A DNA stretch of 64,000 nt from Lateolabrax maculatus (lineage: Eukaryota > Chordata > Actinopteri > Acropomatiformes > Lateolabracidae). The notes under the pieces are model-generated. The model was not told where the DNA came from. It saw only the letters and a list, made by a program, of their open reading frames with translations, and did no database searches. Shown one piece after another: positions 13,201 through 26,961 of this stretch (positions are counted from its first letter, which is position 1; each line of letters begins with the position of its first letter). Made by a program: the position numbers and the translations under genes. The DNA lies in assembly GCA_031216445.1 (NCBI GenBank), contig CM062214.1, forward strand, positions 5,852,001 through 5,916,000. Direction: 5' to 3'.

Positions 13201-14072
13201 GACTGTCCTCCCACAGATTTCTTGTACTGCTGAATTCTGAAAGTGGGTGATGACGGATCCTCAACGCTAGGTAATCATACCTAGTGTACTGATGATCTCA
13301 TTAGTTAAAAATCTGTATATTATTGTTGGGGGAGGGATCATGGAATGATGAGGAAAAATGTGGGGCAGACAGACTGCACAATGTTCAAAGTAGCAAAAAT
13401 AGCCTTTTATTCCCCAGAAAGGTAAGATCATTTTCATTCAGCGGTATGTGGCCTATGGGTTTGGGTGGTAAGGTTGCGTGTAGTTACTATGTTGCACTAA
13501 GTTGGTGCATGGTGTTGTCTAGTAGTGGCAATTTTTAAAGAGTAACTACACTCAAGAAACACTCATTTGAGCAGCAAATTATATAGAATTATATTATATC
13601 TATTTAATACCTGTCTCACATAAAATAAAACAGTTATAGTCCCTTTGTCGACAGTTAATCTCATATAAGCTTGTAGTTTTATTTTCTTCCAAAAATCAGG
13701 CTCAATGCGCCACCTAAAGGATGAAACGAGCTGAATCTGTTACAGCTTCACTAGATGTTCAGATATAACATTAACCACTGTAACAGCACTGTAAAGAGCA
13801 GGGCTACGACTATGTACTGGCATTCCCCCACTCGAAAAGTGGGAGAGCCTCTTATAGTGGTACTACTGGCTCAGACGCAGCCCAGGTACCCACACAGCCA
13901 CTCTCTCAAAGGGGCATAAATGTGCTTCTAGTGACTGTGGAAGCTCTTCTAAGCTGATTCTGACAGTAGCTGCTCATAGCTGTTTGGCTCTCTACCTGCA
14001 GGCACACACGTTGTTATCCATGCTACAGTGAGTCAGCTGTAGCCTCAAGACCACGCCTGTTACCTACGTTTA

Positions 14073-14092
14073 CCCCCCCCCCCCCCCCCCCC
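14073..14092. repeat. 20-base poly(C) run
   Basis: Twenty consecutive C residues. Such runs can form i-motif or quadruplex structures and are prone to length errors in sequencing. Confidence 0.95.
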
Positions 14093-14914
14093 TTTGCATT
14101 TTTTAAAAAGGAAAATAAGACAGGAAAGCAGAAAGTGAGCAAGTAATCCCATCGACTGGCCCATTAACCAGTCAGGGACAGAGATGAATGTCTGTCTCTA
14201 TTATGATTCCATTAGCAGAGCCAATGCAATTTTCCCACTCTCCTCGGCTCATGGCCTCTGTGGTTTTTCTTTGGACTGGTCTGCCCAGAGACCCACTGCC
14301 CTCCACCCAGAGAGGGGGACACTTTTGGATGACCCCCTGGTATGCTGGGGGGGCAAACCCCAGGAGATAAAGAGCTGATAAAAAGACAAAACAAATACAA
14401 CCAAAGTGGAAATTTTACAATCTTACTAAAGGCTAATATTTTTTTGTCCTCACTTGCCACAAACACATAAATACAAAACCGACGTGGAAGTAGGCCAAAT
14501 GAGACTTTGTTTATATTCCCACTGTATACGTGACAGTCTCATACTGACCAAGTAGGTCTTGTGATTGTGATCTTGTGTTTTGAGTAGACACTCTAAGGGT
14601 AGTGGAATCAGTGAGGACACTGCTTACTTCCTCTCTCACTGGCATTACAGTTGGTAAAGTAGTATAGTATTAGCAAGTGTGGAAAGTTGGATCCAAAATG
14701 ATGGTTCAAAAAGTTATCATTGTATTGAAGAAGCATGTGACTTGTTTATGTGTTTCTGGTTGAAACTAAAAGTTGGGCTGGAATACAGAGAGGGACGGTT
14801 CAACAGTAGGTGATATTATTAATTATATTCTTAAACATGAAAATGATAAAGCCAGCAGTATGGGGTTACACTTCGTAAATCCAAGAGGTGGTGTAAAGTT
14901 ATTGTTTTGCAAGT

Positions 14915-15110
14915 TGCAAGTAAGTCTCAAATATGATGTCCCAATTCAAGACCAAAGTCAAGACCAACAAGTCCCAATTCAAGCTTCAAGTCAAGAGAAC
15001 CTAGTCTCCGGTTAAGGGCTAAGTAAAGTCACAAGTCATTTGTGTTAAAGTTAAAGACATATTCCTTTTTCGATTTTGTCAAGTCAAGTCTAAGGTCACA
15101 GTGAAGACTT
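14915..15110. repeat. Degenerate short repeat built on AAGTCAAG / CAAGTC units
   Basis: Recurring AAGTC, TCAAG and CAAGACC words fill this stretch, with phrases such as CCAATTCAAG appearing twice within 60 bases (14940-14985). It looks like a decayed tandem or transposon-derived repeat. The small ORF across it has no supporting splice sites. Confidence 0.5.
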
Positions 15111-16996
15111 GTTATAAGACTGTTATAAGTCACCATAAACATCTGATGCCTGTAGGATGCAAGAGTGTTGTTTCAGATAAAAGAAACTGTTTTTAGTGGT
15201 TGACATCCAAATACACAGCATGACATGTTATCTTCACTTGGAGCACATGTTTAAAAAATGAATTTGTTACAGTAAGAAAATAGAAATGAGTAGTGTTTTT
15301 ATATATTGTTAAAAGTTGCAATGTGGATGATTACTGACGGTGCAAAAGTAATTTTTCATTTCATTGTTACTTTTAAATAGTTTGACCTCAGACTCACACT
15401 GTGGGTTGTTATGGTTGCATATTGCCCACCACAACACTGCATACTTAGCAAAGGGGAGCCACAACAGTAGGTGCACCAAATAATGCAAATTTGCTCACCC
15501 TGAGTAATCTCCACAGACAAACTGCTACAGTTGGTCTCACTTATCAGTGTCGTGCTGTATTTAAATTCACAATTCCTCCTCCAGCCTACAGATTACAGAG
15601 GTGTATGAAGCTGCACATGCATCCAATCCTGTGTGGTGGGCCAATGTGCAGATGGAGTCTGTAGCTGTGTGGTCAAACAGTGCTTTTGTTGTAGAAATGT
15701 AAGTTGCAAATACAGGTTGAGTTTCAGTGTTTTATAGCCAAGGTTCATTTTTCTATTTTGAGGCTTAACATTCACATTCTGTTGACCAGTAATTTTAGAA
15801 ATGTCTCCAATGGCTGATTTACTGATACAGAGGTCAACACTTTGATTTACTCACTTCCTGTAGTGCCTGTCTGTTATTTGTTCTCATGTTGTTTCCTCTC
15901 TTAATGGTTTTTCTGGTAAACATTTTCCACTGTAGATAACTCTTTTTACCTCTTTTAGCTGACTGATAACTATTCATTTGTAACTTTAACCACTCTTTTT
16001 TTCAATAATTGCAATTATTACTATTATCACAGAATAAGCTTCTGTAAATATACATTTCAGAGGGGTAGAAAAAGTTCAAAAGGTTGATTGCTGTCATGTA
16101 AATGCAGGTCCAGTAAAAATAGTCTTTCGATAACTAATTGATAAAATGATGGATAAAGTGTTTTTGCTTTCAAATAACTATTTGAAGGGGGGCAATAATG
16201 CGAGTCGATGGTAATCTGTTAGTTGTTGATTGATGGTGTTCAGTCCAGCCCTTAATGACCTGTCATATGGCGGGAAAAATGAGGTCGAAGGTCATCGGAT
16301 TCAGATTGGCGGAGCTCCTGCCCACTGCCACTGTGGTCCTCTCTCTCTCTCTCTGTGTGTTTCTGATAAAGATGAACAGTGTTTGTTTTTTCGTGTGGTT
16401 CCTCATGTCGGAAGTGAAGTCGGGCCGTCCTCCAAGAGCAACATGTGGAGCTAGAAATAGAAGGTTGAGATTTGCAAGGGATTCCTGATGGAAAGAAAAC
16501 AGAAGATAGAGATGTCAAGACAACTGCAAGAAAGTAGACCGATGTCCTACTGGGCTGCATTGGCTCTTATAATTTTAATTTAAAGGAACTACAGCCCGCA
16601 ATGATTCTGCTGAGCTCGTTCAATGTTCCAGTTGTTTTCAAGCAAAAATGTGTGACTTCCCATCCTTTAAAGCTGTGTCTCAGCATAAGATACTTTCAGA
16701 CTATAGCACCAAACCACAATGTTAAAATAATCTATCATTACATTTGATGACTGAGCCCATACCCCCGCCATCATCGTTCCCTGTCAGCCCATTTGTTATT
16801 AAAGTGCTGGAATGTGTCTGGTACTTCATCATGGCGAGCAGTGCTGAGCGGTCACTCTGCAGCGGGAGGCCACATGACTGAGCTACGTCCTTACCCCCCC
16901 GTTAACACACACACACAGACGCACACACACGCTGTAACAAAAACACAGGTACACACATGCTTCCATCCAGTGACCACAAGATACATGAAATGAGTC

Positions 16997-17028
<32 letters not shown>

Positions 17029-18383
17029 ACTGTAAAGAGACACATGCACACACAGAGCTGATGGATGGCCTGAGTGCAGTGAGGTGTTTGTCTGGCAGGG
17101 CACCATGGGTGTCAAATCCAGTTCATTCCTCTTTATTTTGACACAGATCTTCCTGAAATAAATTCAAGAAATAGTATGCAGGCAATATCGGAGTAAATGT
17201 AGTGCCACTCTAGTTTTTCTTTGTTTTTATACTTCAGGCTCAGCTGCTTCTCTGGCACTTTCTTTAGATGAACTATAAAGAAACCAGACTAAAGGCTCTA
17301 TTTTCAGTTTATTTTGCTTGTGTCACAACCCTGATGAGCAACATAGCGGCCGATGACTTATGGGTATTGTAGTATTTAGACCTGTCTACCATGCCACAAT
17401 GAAGGACGAAACATGATTTCTCAGAAAAGAAGATGACAAACTTATAACTTGGCCATAACATATAGTAGTCCTATAGGATTGTTACAGTAGGGCACCACTG
17501 AGCTCACTGGGTAAAGCACATATCATCCAGGCTTAGTACTTGTCACATTTTGGAATGGGCATTTACAGTGGGTAAAAACACTTTCAGGTTCTTATCTCTA
17601 GAGACAAAAAAGAAAACAAAAAAACATGTCATTCAAAGGTAATGGTGAGTCCCTGCTATTCTGAAAAAATCAGTGGTTTAACCTGGGGAGTATGTGTAAC
17701 GTAGCCGGAAAACTACACCAGACGAAAACAGGTGAGAGGCTTAAAACATGGCAGTTGTTTAATTGCAGGATAATTGAAACAGTATAAATTTCATTGAGAA
17801 GAAGTAGGGAGCAAATGAATGGACAACATTTCATTGGTTTACGAGATTAAACCTTTTCTTTTAGTGAAACCTTCTTTTATGTGGGGACAAGCCAAGAATG
17901 TTGCTTTCTTTTTTCTAGTTGTGAAACACTTTCAATTGACCAGCCGGTGAACCCGACACACACACACACACACACACACTTATGTAGTCCTTCCTCTGTC
18001 TGATATCTGTTTCAGCGCTTTTCTCAGTTTTCTTGCCAGCAGGGTCATCTGCGCCGCTCTGACTCCCTGTTAGCTACTTTATTGTGCTGGTTGGCTGACT
18101 GACTCTGGCTCATTATGAGCAGGTGACAGGGACAAGATGAAGATGGAGGACAATGTTAGATCACTGGAGCCTGAGAGTCAAGTAGTTAGTCCACTGTGGA
18201 AGGGTGGGAGGAAACAGACTTCACAAAGTCTTCTTACTGTATAGGATGCAGGAGATACACATGGCTTTGTGCATTTGTAGGCCATACGCATTTTGCCGTT
18301 CATCGTATTTTTGTCGCTCAAGAGTTGAGATGGGGAACTGCTTTCCTGTGGCGTCATAAGCCAACTGCACCCCCACTGCTATT

Positions 18384-18695
18384 AAAGGAATTCTTTGACA
18401 TTTTGGGGAAATGTGCGTCTGTGTTTTATTGCTGAGACTTAGATGAGAAGACTGACACCACTCTTCTGTCTATATGCTGAATATGAAGCTTAAGTAGGAG
18501 ACAGTTAGCTAGGCCTAGCATTAAGACTGAAACCAGGGGGAAACAGCTGGACTTGGTCAGTCTGAAAGGTAACAAAACCTGCCCACCAGCACCTCTAAAG
18601 TTCACTAATTAACTTCAACATCTTGCTTGTTTAATCCCCACAAAAATGTGTCAATCCTCTCATCTAACTCTTTTTCAACTCGTGGGTAACTCACC
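18384..18695. mobile_element. Foldback/MITE-like element, copy 1 (same family as 41027-41442)
   Basis: The left part (TTAGATGAGAAGACTGACAC at about 18439-18458) is the inverse of the right part (GTGTCAATCCTCTCATCTAA at about 18648-18667). The interior shares long stretches with 41027-41442 in the same order, including an AGACTGAAACCAGGGGGAAA-like segment and the CACCTC-AAAG-TCAC-AATTAACT block. No coding capacity is visible. It is a diverged copy of a non-autonomous DNA element. Confidence 0.7.
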
Positions 18696-18743
18696 TATTT
18701 ATTTCTCATTATATCATCATTCCCACCTGGAACGTCTTATTTC

Positions 18744-18745
<2 letters not shown>

Positions 18746-18780
<35 letters not shown>
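18746..18780. repeat. (GT)n microsatellite
   Basis: A perfect GT alternation of about 35 bases, shortly after the element ending near 18695. Confidence 0.95.
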
Positions 18781-18783
<3 letters not shown>

Positions 18784-21700
18784 CAGAGGTGGCTATGACA
18801 GCATCCTCCATCACCACCCAGCCATCAGATCATGCTGTAGCCTTGACCGGGTTACTTTCACTGTTCACACTTTGTTGCATTTCACTTTCGTCTAGAGTCT
18901 TTTATCTTATCTGTTTCTGATCCTCCTGCTTACAATGGCCTGATGAGTTGGCATGGCTTAGATCTCTGTTCTTTCTTTCTTTCTTTCTTTTTATTGAGTC
19001 ATTCTTTTTGTTTCTTTTTATGTGATTAAGGGCTCAGAATCAGACATAAGTTATCTGTGCCTGATATACCACCTGATTCCACCTATTTATAGCATTTGTT
19101 TTACCAGTAGACTGCCTTTATCAGACTGGAGTTAATTCTGGTTTTGTCTGTTTATATGAAGTCTGTTTTGTATTTTTTTTCCATCCCAGTGTCTGCACTT
19201 CCTCTGGACATGACCTGTGCAAAGGCCAAACAGCACCTTTCCTCACAGTTTAAGGCTGGAATAAATGTCATGTAGATTCATGGTATACGTGGTTCAAAAA
19301 CTGATGTAGTTGAGGAAGTTACTTGAGGATAAGGTCTCCACAGGCTACATTCTTTTTTAGTTGATGGATGGTATGATGATGACCAAAACAAGGCCGTAGG
19401 TAACAAAATATTTTACAACAGACTGATGAATCACCGGTTCTTTTCTGGCTGTTTTAGCATCAGACAATTTCAAGTGTCTGTTGAGTTAAATCAAAGGCAT
19501 CTCAAGGGGCTCAAATGTTTGGGTCTATTTTCAGATGTATATTAACTCATGTCCTCAGCTTCAGATTGTGTCGGTGGATTTGGCTGGGTAATAAGGGTGA
19601 GAGCTGTGATTTGTTGCTCCAGTATTTGACTCTGAAAATATATATACATACTGATACTGAGGTTCTTCCTTCAGCCGTCCGCTTGGAGACAGAGATAGTA
19701 TCTTTGAAGAATTGTCTGCAACAACCAGAGCATAACTTACTTCACACAGCCTGCTAAAGCTGATAGCAGGCCCACATTTGTGTGTGTTTGACTGTCTCTG
19801 TATATTTCTACCTCTCCCTCTGTCCTCTTTTTCACATCTGCCTCGACAAAAACATCTGTAAAGCCCGTTCGTTTGTTCATGGAAATCAACCCTTGCACAA
19901 CTACACAGGAAATTTCTCTCATGTACTTAAATACTGAGTTACTGCTATCTTTGTGGGAGGATATTCATTATCCATCATATTGGCTAAGATCATTTTCAGA
20001 AGAAAATTAGATATCTAACACCTGATTAGGCATCATTTACAAATGACTAATAACACATACGACCAATGATGTTACTGGCAAAAGGATTAGTTAATCATTT
20101 TTGGAATATGTTTATTTGCTTTTTTTCCCCAGAGTGGGACCAGACAGTGCTGATCATAATGGAAGTGCTGTGTGTGTGTATGTGTGTTTGTGTGTGTGTG
20201 TGTGTTGTCGCACCATTGCATTAGGATAAGAAAGCAAAGATGAACAAAATATACAATAAAATATATTATATATATGTAATATCACATTTGTCATCTGTCT
20301 CCTTGACAGTAGTTGACTTTTAAGATGAAATAATGAGTGGATTAACCATACTGTTTCAATCAGCATGAGAGTAGTAACAGAGAACATTTTACCAACTTTC
20401 TTGGCATGGAGGATGGATTATATGGGTCAAAGCCAGGCACAGGGGAGGGAGAAGGCCTCTAACTTTACATTAGGTGAGCAGAAAGTTTTGTTTTGATAAC
20501 CTGTAAATAACCTTAACTTGTTTATAGCAATCAGCTGTGAAATCAGTGCGACATTTCTCGTTTTTGCACGGATCCGAGTCCCAGCTTTCAAATAATAGAC
20601 AGGTGTTGTACGGTTCTGGGTAGTACATTTCTGGGTCTTTTTGGGTTCGGGTACAAACTTTTGGAACCGTGAAGACCTGTAGTGTGGATACATTTAGTTA
20701 ATTATAATATTTTTTACCATTTTTCTAATGACATCACATGTACCATTGTTTTTTCATCGTAGCCTCTGGTGTGATAATAATTTATATAACTGAATTACAC
20801 ACAATTGAATAAGATGCTAAATGGAAAGTGAACGTATTAATGATTCATCGCACTGAATTTCAGCAGGCGAGAGTTATTTCAATCCGTAACTCTTTTTCCT
20901 CTGTATATTTGTGTTTGTGCGTGTGTGTTAGTATGTGTGTGTTTGTGGTTGATTCAAGGTTGTCTGAACACCAGTGTGTAGGCTATTAAGAACTGAGGCT
21001 GCAGCTGGTAGTACCACTCTACGAAATCTCTCTCTTTTGGATGCAGTCCCATATCCGCTGACTAAAACCAAGCCCTAACTGCTCCCTTTTATACAGTTTG
21101 CAAGGTGGCTGGTGTTTACTCAAACATCTTCAGGGAATCTAGTTCACCACCTGTGTTTGAAGGGAGGGGCAGACCAACATTGACCAGAGAAAACATTATT
21201 CAGAGGTCATGGGTCATGGCAGCCATTAATTACTATTGTCGGTGGAAAAAATGTTAAAAAAGGTTCATACCAACTTTGGATTCTGACTCGATATGTTCAT
21301 AGAGAGTTGCTTTTTGTTTCTTTTTTTGTTTACATTAAATTCCATTCTTCTGCCCGTCACTTGAAATTATGCGTCTGTCACTAACCTGTGTTTTTTGTGA
21401 GTGACCAGTGCATAAGCTGTCCTCATCCTCACTCTCTGCGCCTCTAATCTGTGAGTCATCAAACTTAGGGAGTGCTTCAGTGGAAATGTGCACACTTTGA
21501 GCCAACTTTAATATGCAAAGTGTCCAACTGCCTCCAAAAAATTGCTGCTGATTCAGTTTCGTAACACCGGTAGCTCATCCTTCTTCATAATCCTGCCTCC
21601 CTCTTGACACCCCTTGTTGGAGAGTTTATAGAATTTTCCTCTCTTTCCTCAGAGAATTAAAACATAAAACAAGATGAACGTTTTCTCGTCTGGTGGACTC

Positions 21701-23540
21701 TCTTTGGCATTGTAACCTGCTGTATTCCTCTGTTGCTGTATCCTCTGATATCCAAATGCTCATTCCATAATGGTGCAATAGGGGTTTGTGGAAGTTACTT
21801 TGGGTGTGTCTTTGAGAGACATGCAGTTTCTCTCCCTGGCTGTGCAATATGGCCGAGACCAACAGCACAGCACGAGGAACAGAGCAAAACACCTAATGCA
21901 GAAAAGTGATCTCTTTGTTGCCATATCATTAGCCACCTGTATGTAGAGGAGCACAACCTTCATGTCAGCAAAGACGGGAGACGGTTCAGACGGGAGGATC
22001 CAGGACAGGCACACACACAAACACACACACACACACATACACACACACTTTGAAGTTACATGTTGGCACACAAATCAGCTCATTCATGTGTATGTATATA
22101 TTTCCAGAATTTCATTAAAAGACTTTTAGTGTTTCAAAAGTACACTTAACACTGGTACACTGATGTTTTTATGAAACTTAATGCTATTTGTACAATAGAG
22201 AGGGTTTAAAAGCAGGTTATGTTTAAGAAATCTGTGTTTCAGCCTGTATGTGTGGAATTACACAGAGAAAGTGAAAAAACAGACAAGAAGAGGCCCAGTG
22301 ACTGATGTAGTCCTTAATTTAAAGACGCTCCACCTTAACATTAGCGATGCGTATGGAAAAATATTTTCCGGGTCACTGGGACCTCTGCGTTCCTAGAGAA
22401 AGCACTGGGGTAAGGTAGTCGAGTTTTCATTTGAAGATAATTTGTTGTTCATTGAGCAGGAATGTGTTCCATTGGCCGTGGGGGCCATCAATCTTTGAAC
22501 CAGATTGGTCGACTGGTCAGATGCCTGAGTGCTCCTCTGGGACAGAAAGGCAGCCATGTTAATACGAAGAGTGGAAGGGTGTGTGATTGTGTTTCTTTAT
22601 GTACGCATGTGTGTTTATGTGTTCCCGAGGAAGAAAGAAAAGACAGAAAAAAGAAAAGGAGCAGCAGACTGACTTCAACATGTCCCTGTGGCTGTCCTTG
22701 TTGGCGCTGCTGGCTTATTTCTCAACCTGAGTCCTATCAGAGATCACACGGCTTATCATGATGGATCAGTGTACATTTATCAGCACAACACAGAACAAAA
22801 GACACAAACACGTCTTTGTGTTCAACAGTCAACCCCACTGGAGCTGAAAGGAGTGTGAGATTGTGAGGCCATTATTTGCTACACCTTTAGGTACAAGGTG
22901 TGTTTAATATGGGATAGACCAGCCTTTGCCCTTGGATTGCAAAGTGCACAAAAATTAGCATTTAGGCTTTGGATTTGGTTGAATAACCCTTATTATTTAA
23001 CAAGTTACTGAATAGAAAAATTAAAATTGTTCTTTAAGTCTGAGCAGCTACTGTAGCTAGGATGGTGCATGTTTTCCCATACGGATACTCATGATGTGAC
23101 AACAACAGATACTACTTTTACGAGACTGAATGCTTTGGAAGACAGTTTTAATTTAGTTAAATAGTGTTTTGTTTTTGTTTTGTTTTGTGGCCACTTAGGG
23201 GAAGCAGAACAAGCTTCAAACATAAAACTGACATATTATCACCTGATTAAGTCAATGATAAACTCAGAGCAACATTAAGATTCAATTGGAGTGGTGTCTC
23301 TTTTCATCTGATGAAGTCTAGTATTCACTCTCTTTTAGCTCTGTTTTTAGTCTCCACCAACTCCTGAGAGAAATATCTGTCTCTTTAGCTGCTAAATGCT
23401 CCATTGTGTTCACCAGCTAGTTTGATATCTTTGTTTGCTGTTTTGTTGCTGGACAGGAAGCATGCAGCTGGTTTATCAAAGCTTTTTCACTAAAAACAGC
23501 TGCCTCCAGCACATGGAAACGAGGTAGATGAGAGCTGTGG

Positions 23541-23664
23541 GAGTGAACCAAAACAGTCTGCGGGACAGAAAACCAAAACAACGAACTTAAAGACGCTAAA
23601 TTGCTCAGTAGAGCTGAAAGGAACTGCAGAGTTGAATGATAATTCTAAGGGGTTCATCAACATG
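23541..23664. repeat. Dispersed repeat, copy A (related to 57438-57561)
   Basis: The ordered segments TGAACC, ACCAAAACAA, then TAGAGCTGA, AACTGCAG and GATGATAATTCT-like blocks match those at 57438-57561 in the same orientation and spacing. This shows a dispersed family with members about 34 kb apart. Its class is not identified. Confidence 0.6.
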
Positions 23665-24256
23665 GTTTTTAATTACACACACACAAATTACACAGTGATT
23701 TGATCCATTATTGATATAAAAAAATTGAGCGTGCTTTAAAGAAAGTGGCATTCTGACACAAGAACAGTGGTTATACCTCAACAATCAAAATATGTTGATG
23801 CTTTTTGCAGCCAACTTAGATGTGTAAGTCAGCATTTGCTCTTAAACACTAAGCTGCAGAACATATGCTGCGTTTACCTTTTATATGTTCACATTTTATA
23901 TATATTTGCATTTTATAATACAGTAGACTATATTGTGCAGAGAAAATAGCATGTCAGTCATACAAGCTCACACTTCATTACCACAACATCCATTTTATTT
24001 CCTACATGTCAGCCACCGTCTGGCTCTGAAGGAAACGACATAAGTCATGTGCACGAGTGTGTGTGTACGTGTGTGTGTGTGTGTGCGTGCACGCGAGCCT
24101 GCATGAGTGTTTATGCATATGTGCACATGTGCTCCTATTTCCAGGCCCCTTGTTGATGGCTGAACAAAGTAGTCTGACACACTGATTCTTCTCCTCATGA
24201 CAAGCACTTTTAACACTGCGCTCCTCTTGCCTCCCTCGTCCTCTCCTCCTTACCCT

Positions 24257-24292
24257 CTCTCTCTCTCTCTATCTCTCTCTCGCTCTCTCTCC
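24257..24292. repeat. (CT)n microsatellite
   Basis: A run of CT dinucleotides with single interruptions (CTAT, CTCG). Confidence 0.9.
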
Positions 24293-25135
24293 GTTCCTTG
24301 CGGAGTTGAAGAGTTGAATCATGGGTCAGCAGTTTGTTGCACAGAGTGAACCAGACTAGATTTCCAGATGGTGAAGTCACCATCTATCTTTGCTCATCAG
24401 TTTAGCACAGATACACCCAAACTCACACTTGCACACACTCGCCTCCACACACAATATGCACACACATAGCGTACACACAATTTCTGTAATTTTATTTAAC
24501 CATTGCACAAAAAGGCACAGGCAGTAAACAACAACACACACTGCACCAACTGTACCTGCCCTCCTTCCCCTGACTAACAGAGCCGGTGTGTAAAACAAAT
24601 TGAGACATGTCAGTGCTCTAATTGGTTCCAGGGGAAGATCATGAAAGGAAGAAAAGTGCTGAGTGGACACTTCCGTTAAGAGGGAGAAAACCCACTTTAA
24701 CTTCAGACTTCAGTCTGTGTATGTGTGTGTGTGTGTTTGTGTCCACCAGTGGCAGTTTGCCAGCGTCTTTGGCCTGCCAAACATCCATTTGTCTTGAGTG
24801 GGAAGCACACCAGCTCAGGAAAACACAAATGTGTCCCAAAATCAAGACATCATGTTCAAGTCGGAGGACTTGTTTGAGAGAGTTTCAGTTAATAATGCTG
24901 AAGACTAACTGTGTCCAGCTGTTGGACACTGAAACATCTGTCCCAGTGGTTTTATAGATCATGTTTCCATCCCAGTACAGTTTTTTTTGCAGTGAGGTTT
25001 TCTTGTGTTGGTTTTCCAAATGTGATTTGTTCTACAAGGAAATCATTTCGATCATTTATTTATCATAGATGGTTTTCAAAGATAATTCCGAACGAAGTGA
25101 GAGTTATTGAGAAAAGTGGCTTGTGCTCTTTGTGT

Positions 25136-25137
<2 letters not shown>

Positions 25138-25189
<52 letters not shown>

Positions 25190-25307
25190 TGTTTGTTAGT
25201 TGCCATGGCCACAAGACAGCTGGCAAAACCAGGAGCATCAGACAGAGAGAGATAACCTTAAATAGGCCTACGCTGTTAGATCAGAAGCAGCGGCGTCGCT
25301 CAAGGAC

Positions 25308-25357
<50 letters not shown>
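25138..25357. repeat. Inverted pair of microsatellites: (TG)n then (CA)n
   Basis: An approximately 48-base TG tract (25138-25186) is followed about 120 bases later by an approximately 50-base CA tract (25308-25357). The two are reverse complements, so the unit could form a long hairpin. ORFs translating it as Cys-Val or His-Thr repeats are artefacts. Confidence 0.9.
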
Positions 25358-25359
<2 letters not shown>

Positions 25360-26872
25360 GATATTGACACAGGAACTGAGGGAAGGCAAAGGTCAGAGAA
25401 CAATAATGTGATTCTTCTCAATTTGGTTACAATCTTCCCATCTCTAAAGCAACAACTTCTCCTCAGACAGAGCTGTCCTTAAACCTGAGGGTTAGCCGGC
25501 TGATGTTATGAGCCATGGACAGTTTCAGCTTGTTGACAAACTAATAACGCTACCGAGTGAAATAGACACTTTGTTGTTATACACTTTCAGTGGCAGTGTG
25601 GGGAGATGCGTGTGGTGACGGGGGGGAAGTATAAGTTCACGTCCCAACACAGTCCGACCAAGTTTCCATCCAAATGTAGCGTAAATTTGGACTGAAATTC
25701 CAAAAAATCGGCAAACAAAATGCACGTTTTCGTCCACTACTGTTTTACAATGGCTACTAGGAGTAGAGCGCATCGAGATAAGCAGTTGGCGTTGTAATCC
25801 TCCAGTAGGGTACCGTTAGACCCAGTCAAAGCTCCAACAATGGAGAACCCTGTTGGAAGACAGGGTGGAATTGTGGCATTTTACAGCTGTTTCATGTATT
25901 CATTCGAGGAAGGTTGCAGTCTCCTCCTGGCTCCACACAGATCTGATGTTTCTGTCTGCCGCCATTTTGTGTAAACCACATGCTTGTACAATTTGACTTA
26001 TCCACCAAGTCTGTTTCCATTTCACTTTGCATTTAGTTTTTATTGCTACGATAACTTTTCCACCTCAGGCAGGTGTAAAAACCTTTTCAACCTTTCGCTG
26101 TTTTTTACGTGCACATGTGTGGATGGATGGTTGACAGGTGTCTCAGCCTATCACAGACAGCTGTGGGGGCTGCCACTCGCCAACTCAGCTCTACTCAGGC
26201 AATTCCTGCTTTGCCCAAATTTGGGTGTTCTGACTGTACTAAGTGGCAGAGATAGGGATGAGCAGTAAACCAAAACCACAGCTTCAAACTGTCCCCTGAC
26301 ATCAGAAACGTTGCATCATTTGTTTTTCTGTCCGGGGAGCTGACTCCTCTCGAGCTACAGACTGCAGGCTGCTGTGTCACTGTAACCTTCATTCTAAACA
26401 AATCCAGTTCATCAGGCCTGTCAGTTATACTGAAGACATGTACACACACCACGGCAGTCAGTCAGAATCCTGCCCTCCGGTTCTCCAATCTAGTTCTTGT
26501 TCATTTGGACATTATTTATCAGGAATAATACATATTATTGTATATCAATATGATGTGCATGATCCAGTTTCTTTTCCATCTTTATGTGAAAACTTCTAAT
26601 ATTAATAATAATAATTATAATAGTAAGTATAATATATAATTAAGTAAGTATCTGAAAAATATCTGATGGTACTGGCAGCATGAAACAGCTAATGTGATTA
26701 TAAGAAATTCATTTTGAGCTACTTTTGGGCACAAAAAAAAAATAAAGTCACATTCTGAGTTTCCTTTTTACCATGAGAAATCGGTTGGAGCTGCAGGTAG
26801 TTTTGTCAGTGAGCTTTTGCTTCATCACAGTGATCTCATGTCCTCCCCCTCTGTGTCCTCCTGTGGCTGCAG

Positions 26873-26961
26873 GGCCACAGACAGTCTGTAACATGCTGAT
26901 GGAGCTGGTCCAGCAAGAGCTGCTTAAGAGGAGGACAGGAAAGAAGAAGAAGAAGAAGTGA
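26873..26961 (+). CDS. Orphan terminal-exon-like ORF (hypothetical)
   Basis: A pyrimidine-containing acceptor (CTCCTGTGGCTGCAG) precedes an 89-base open stretch ending in TGA. In phase 1 it reads PQTVCNMLMELVQQELLKRR and then a short lysine run. The amphipathic helix plus basic tail looks protein-like, but no upstream exon, start or polyadenylation site was tied to it, and I recognise no homologue. The lysine run comes from an AAG repeat, which weakens the case. It could be the end of a small unannotated gene upstream of wt1, or chance. Confidence 0.2.

Larger units (their letters stand above)
5261..26872. other. Long intergenic region without a supported gene
   Basis: About 21.6 kb between the ccdc73-like gene and an orphan exon-like ORF. 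ORFs are short, of low complexity or run through simple repeats, and none combines plausible protein content with phased splice sites. Eif3m, which sits between CCDC73 and WT1 in human, was looked for by eye on both strands and not recognised. The region contains AT-rich DNA, (CA)/(TG) tracts (for example 7222-7251, 12000-12032 and 18746-18780), a 20-base C run (14073-14092), a CT-rich stretch (24257-24292) and inverted-repeat elements listed separately. Distal wt1 regulatory elements are likely here but cannot be placed from one sequence. Confidence 0.7.

Noticed and set aside
14915..15110. Possible CRISPR-like or tandem array (AAGTCAAG words)
   Set aside because: Units are short, irregular and without uniform spacers; this is a degenerate repeat in vertebrate DNA.
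5261..26872. Eif3m or other neighbour of human WT1
   Set aside because: No exon set resembling EIF3M or RCN1 was recognised on either strand, though a by-eye search cannot exclude a diverged remnant.
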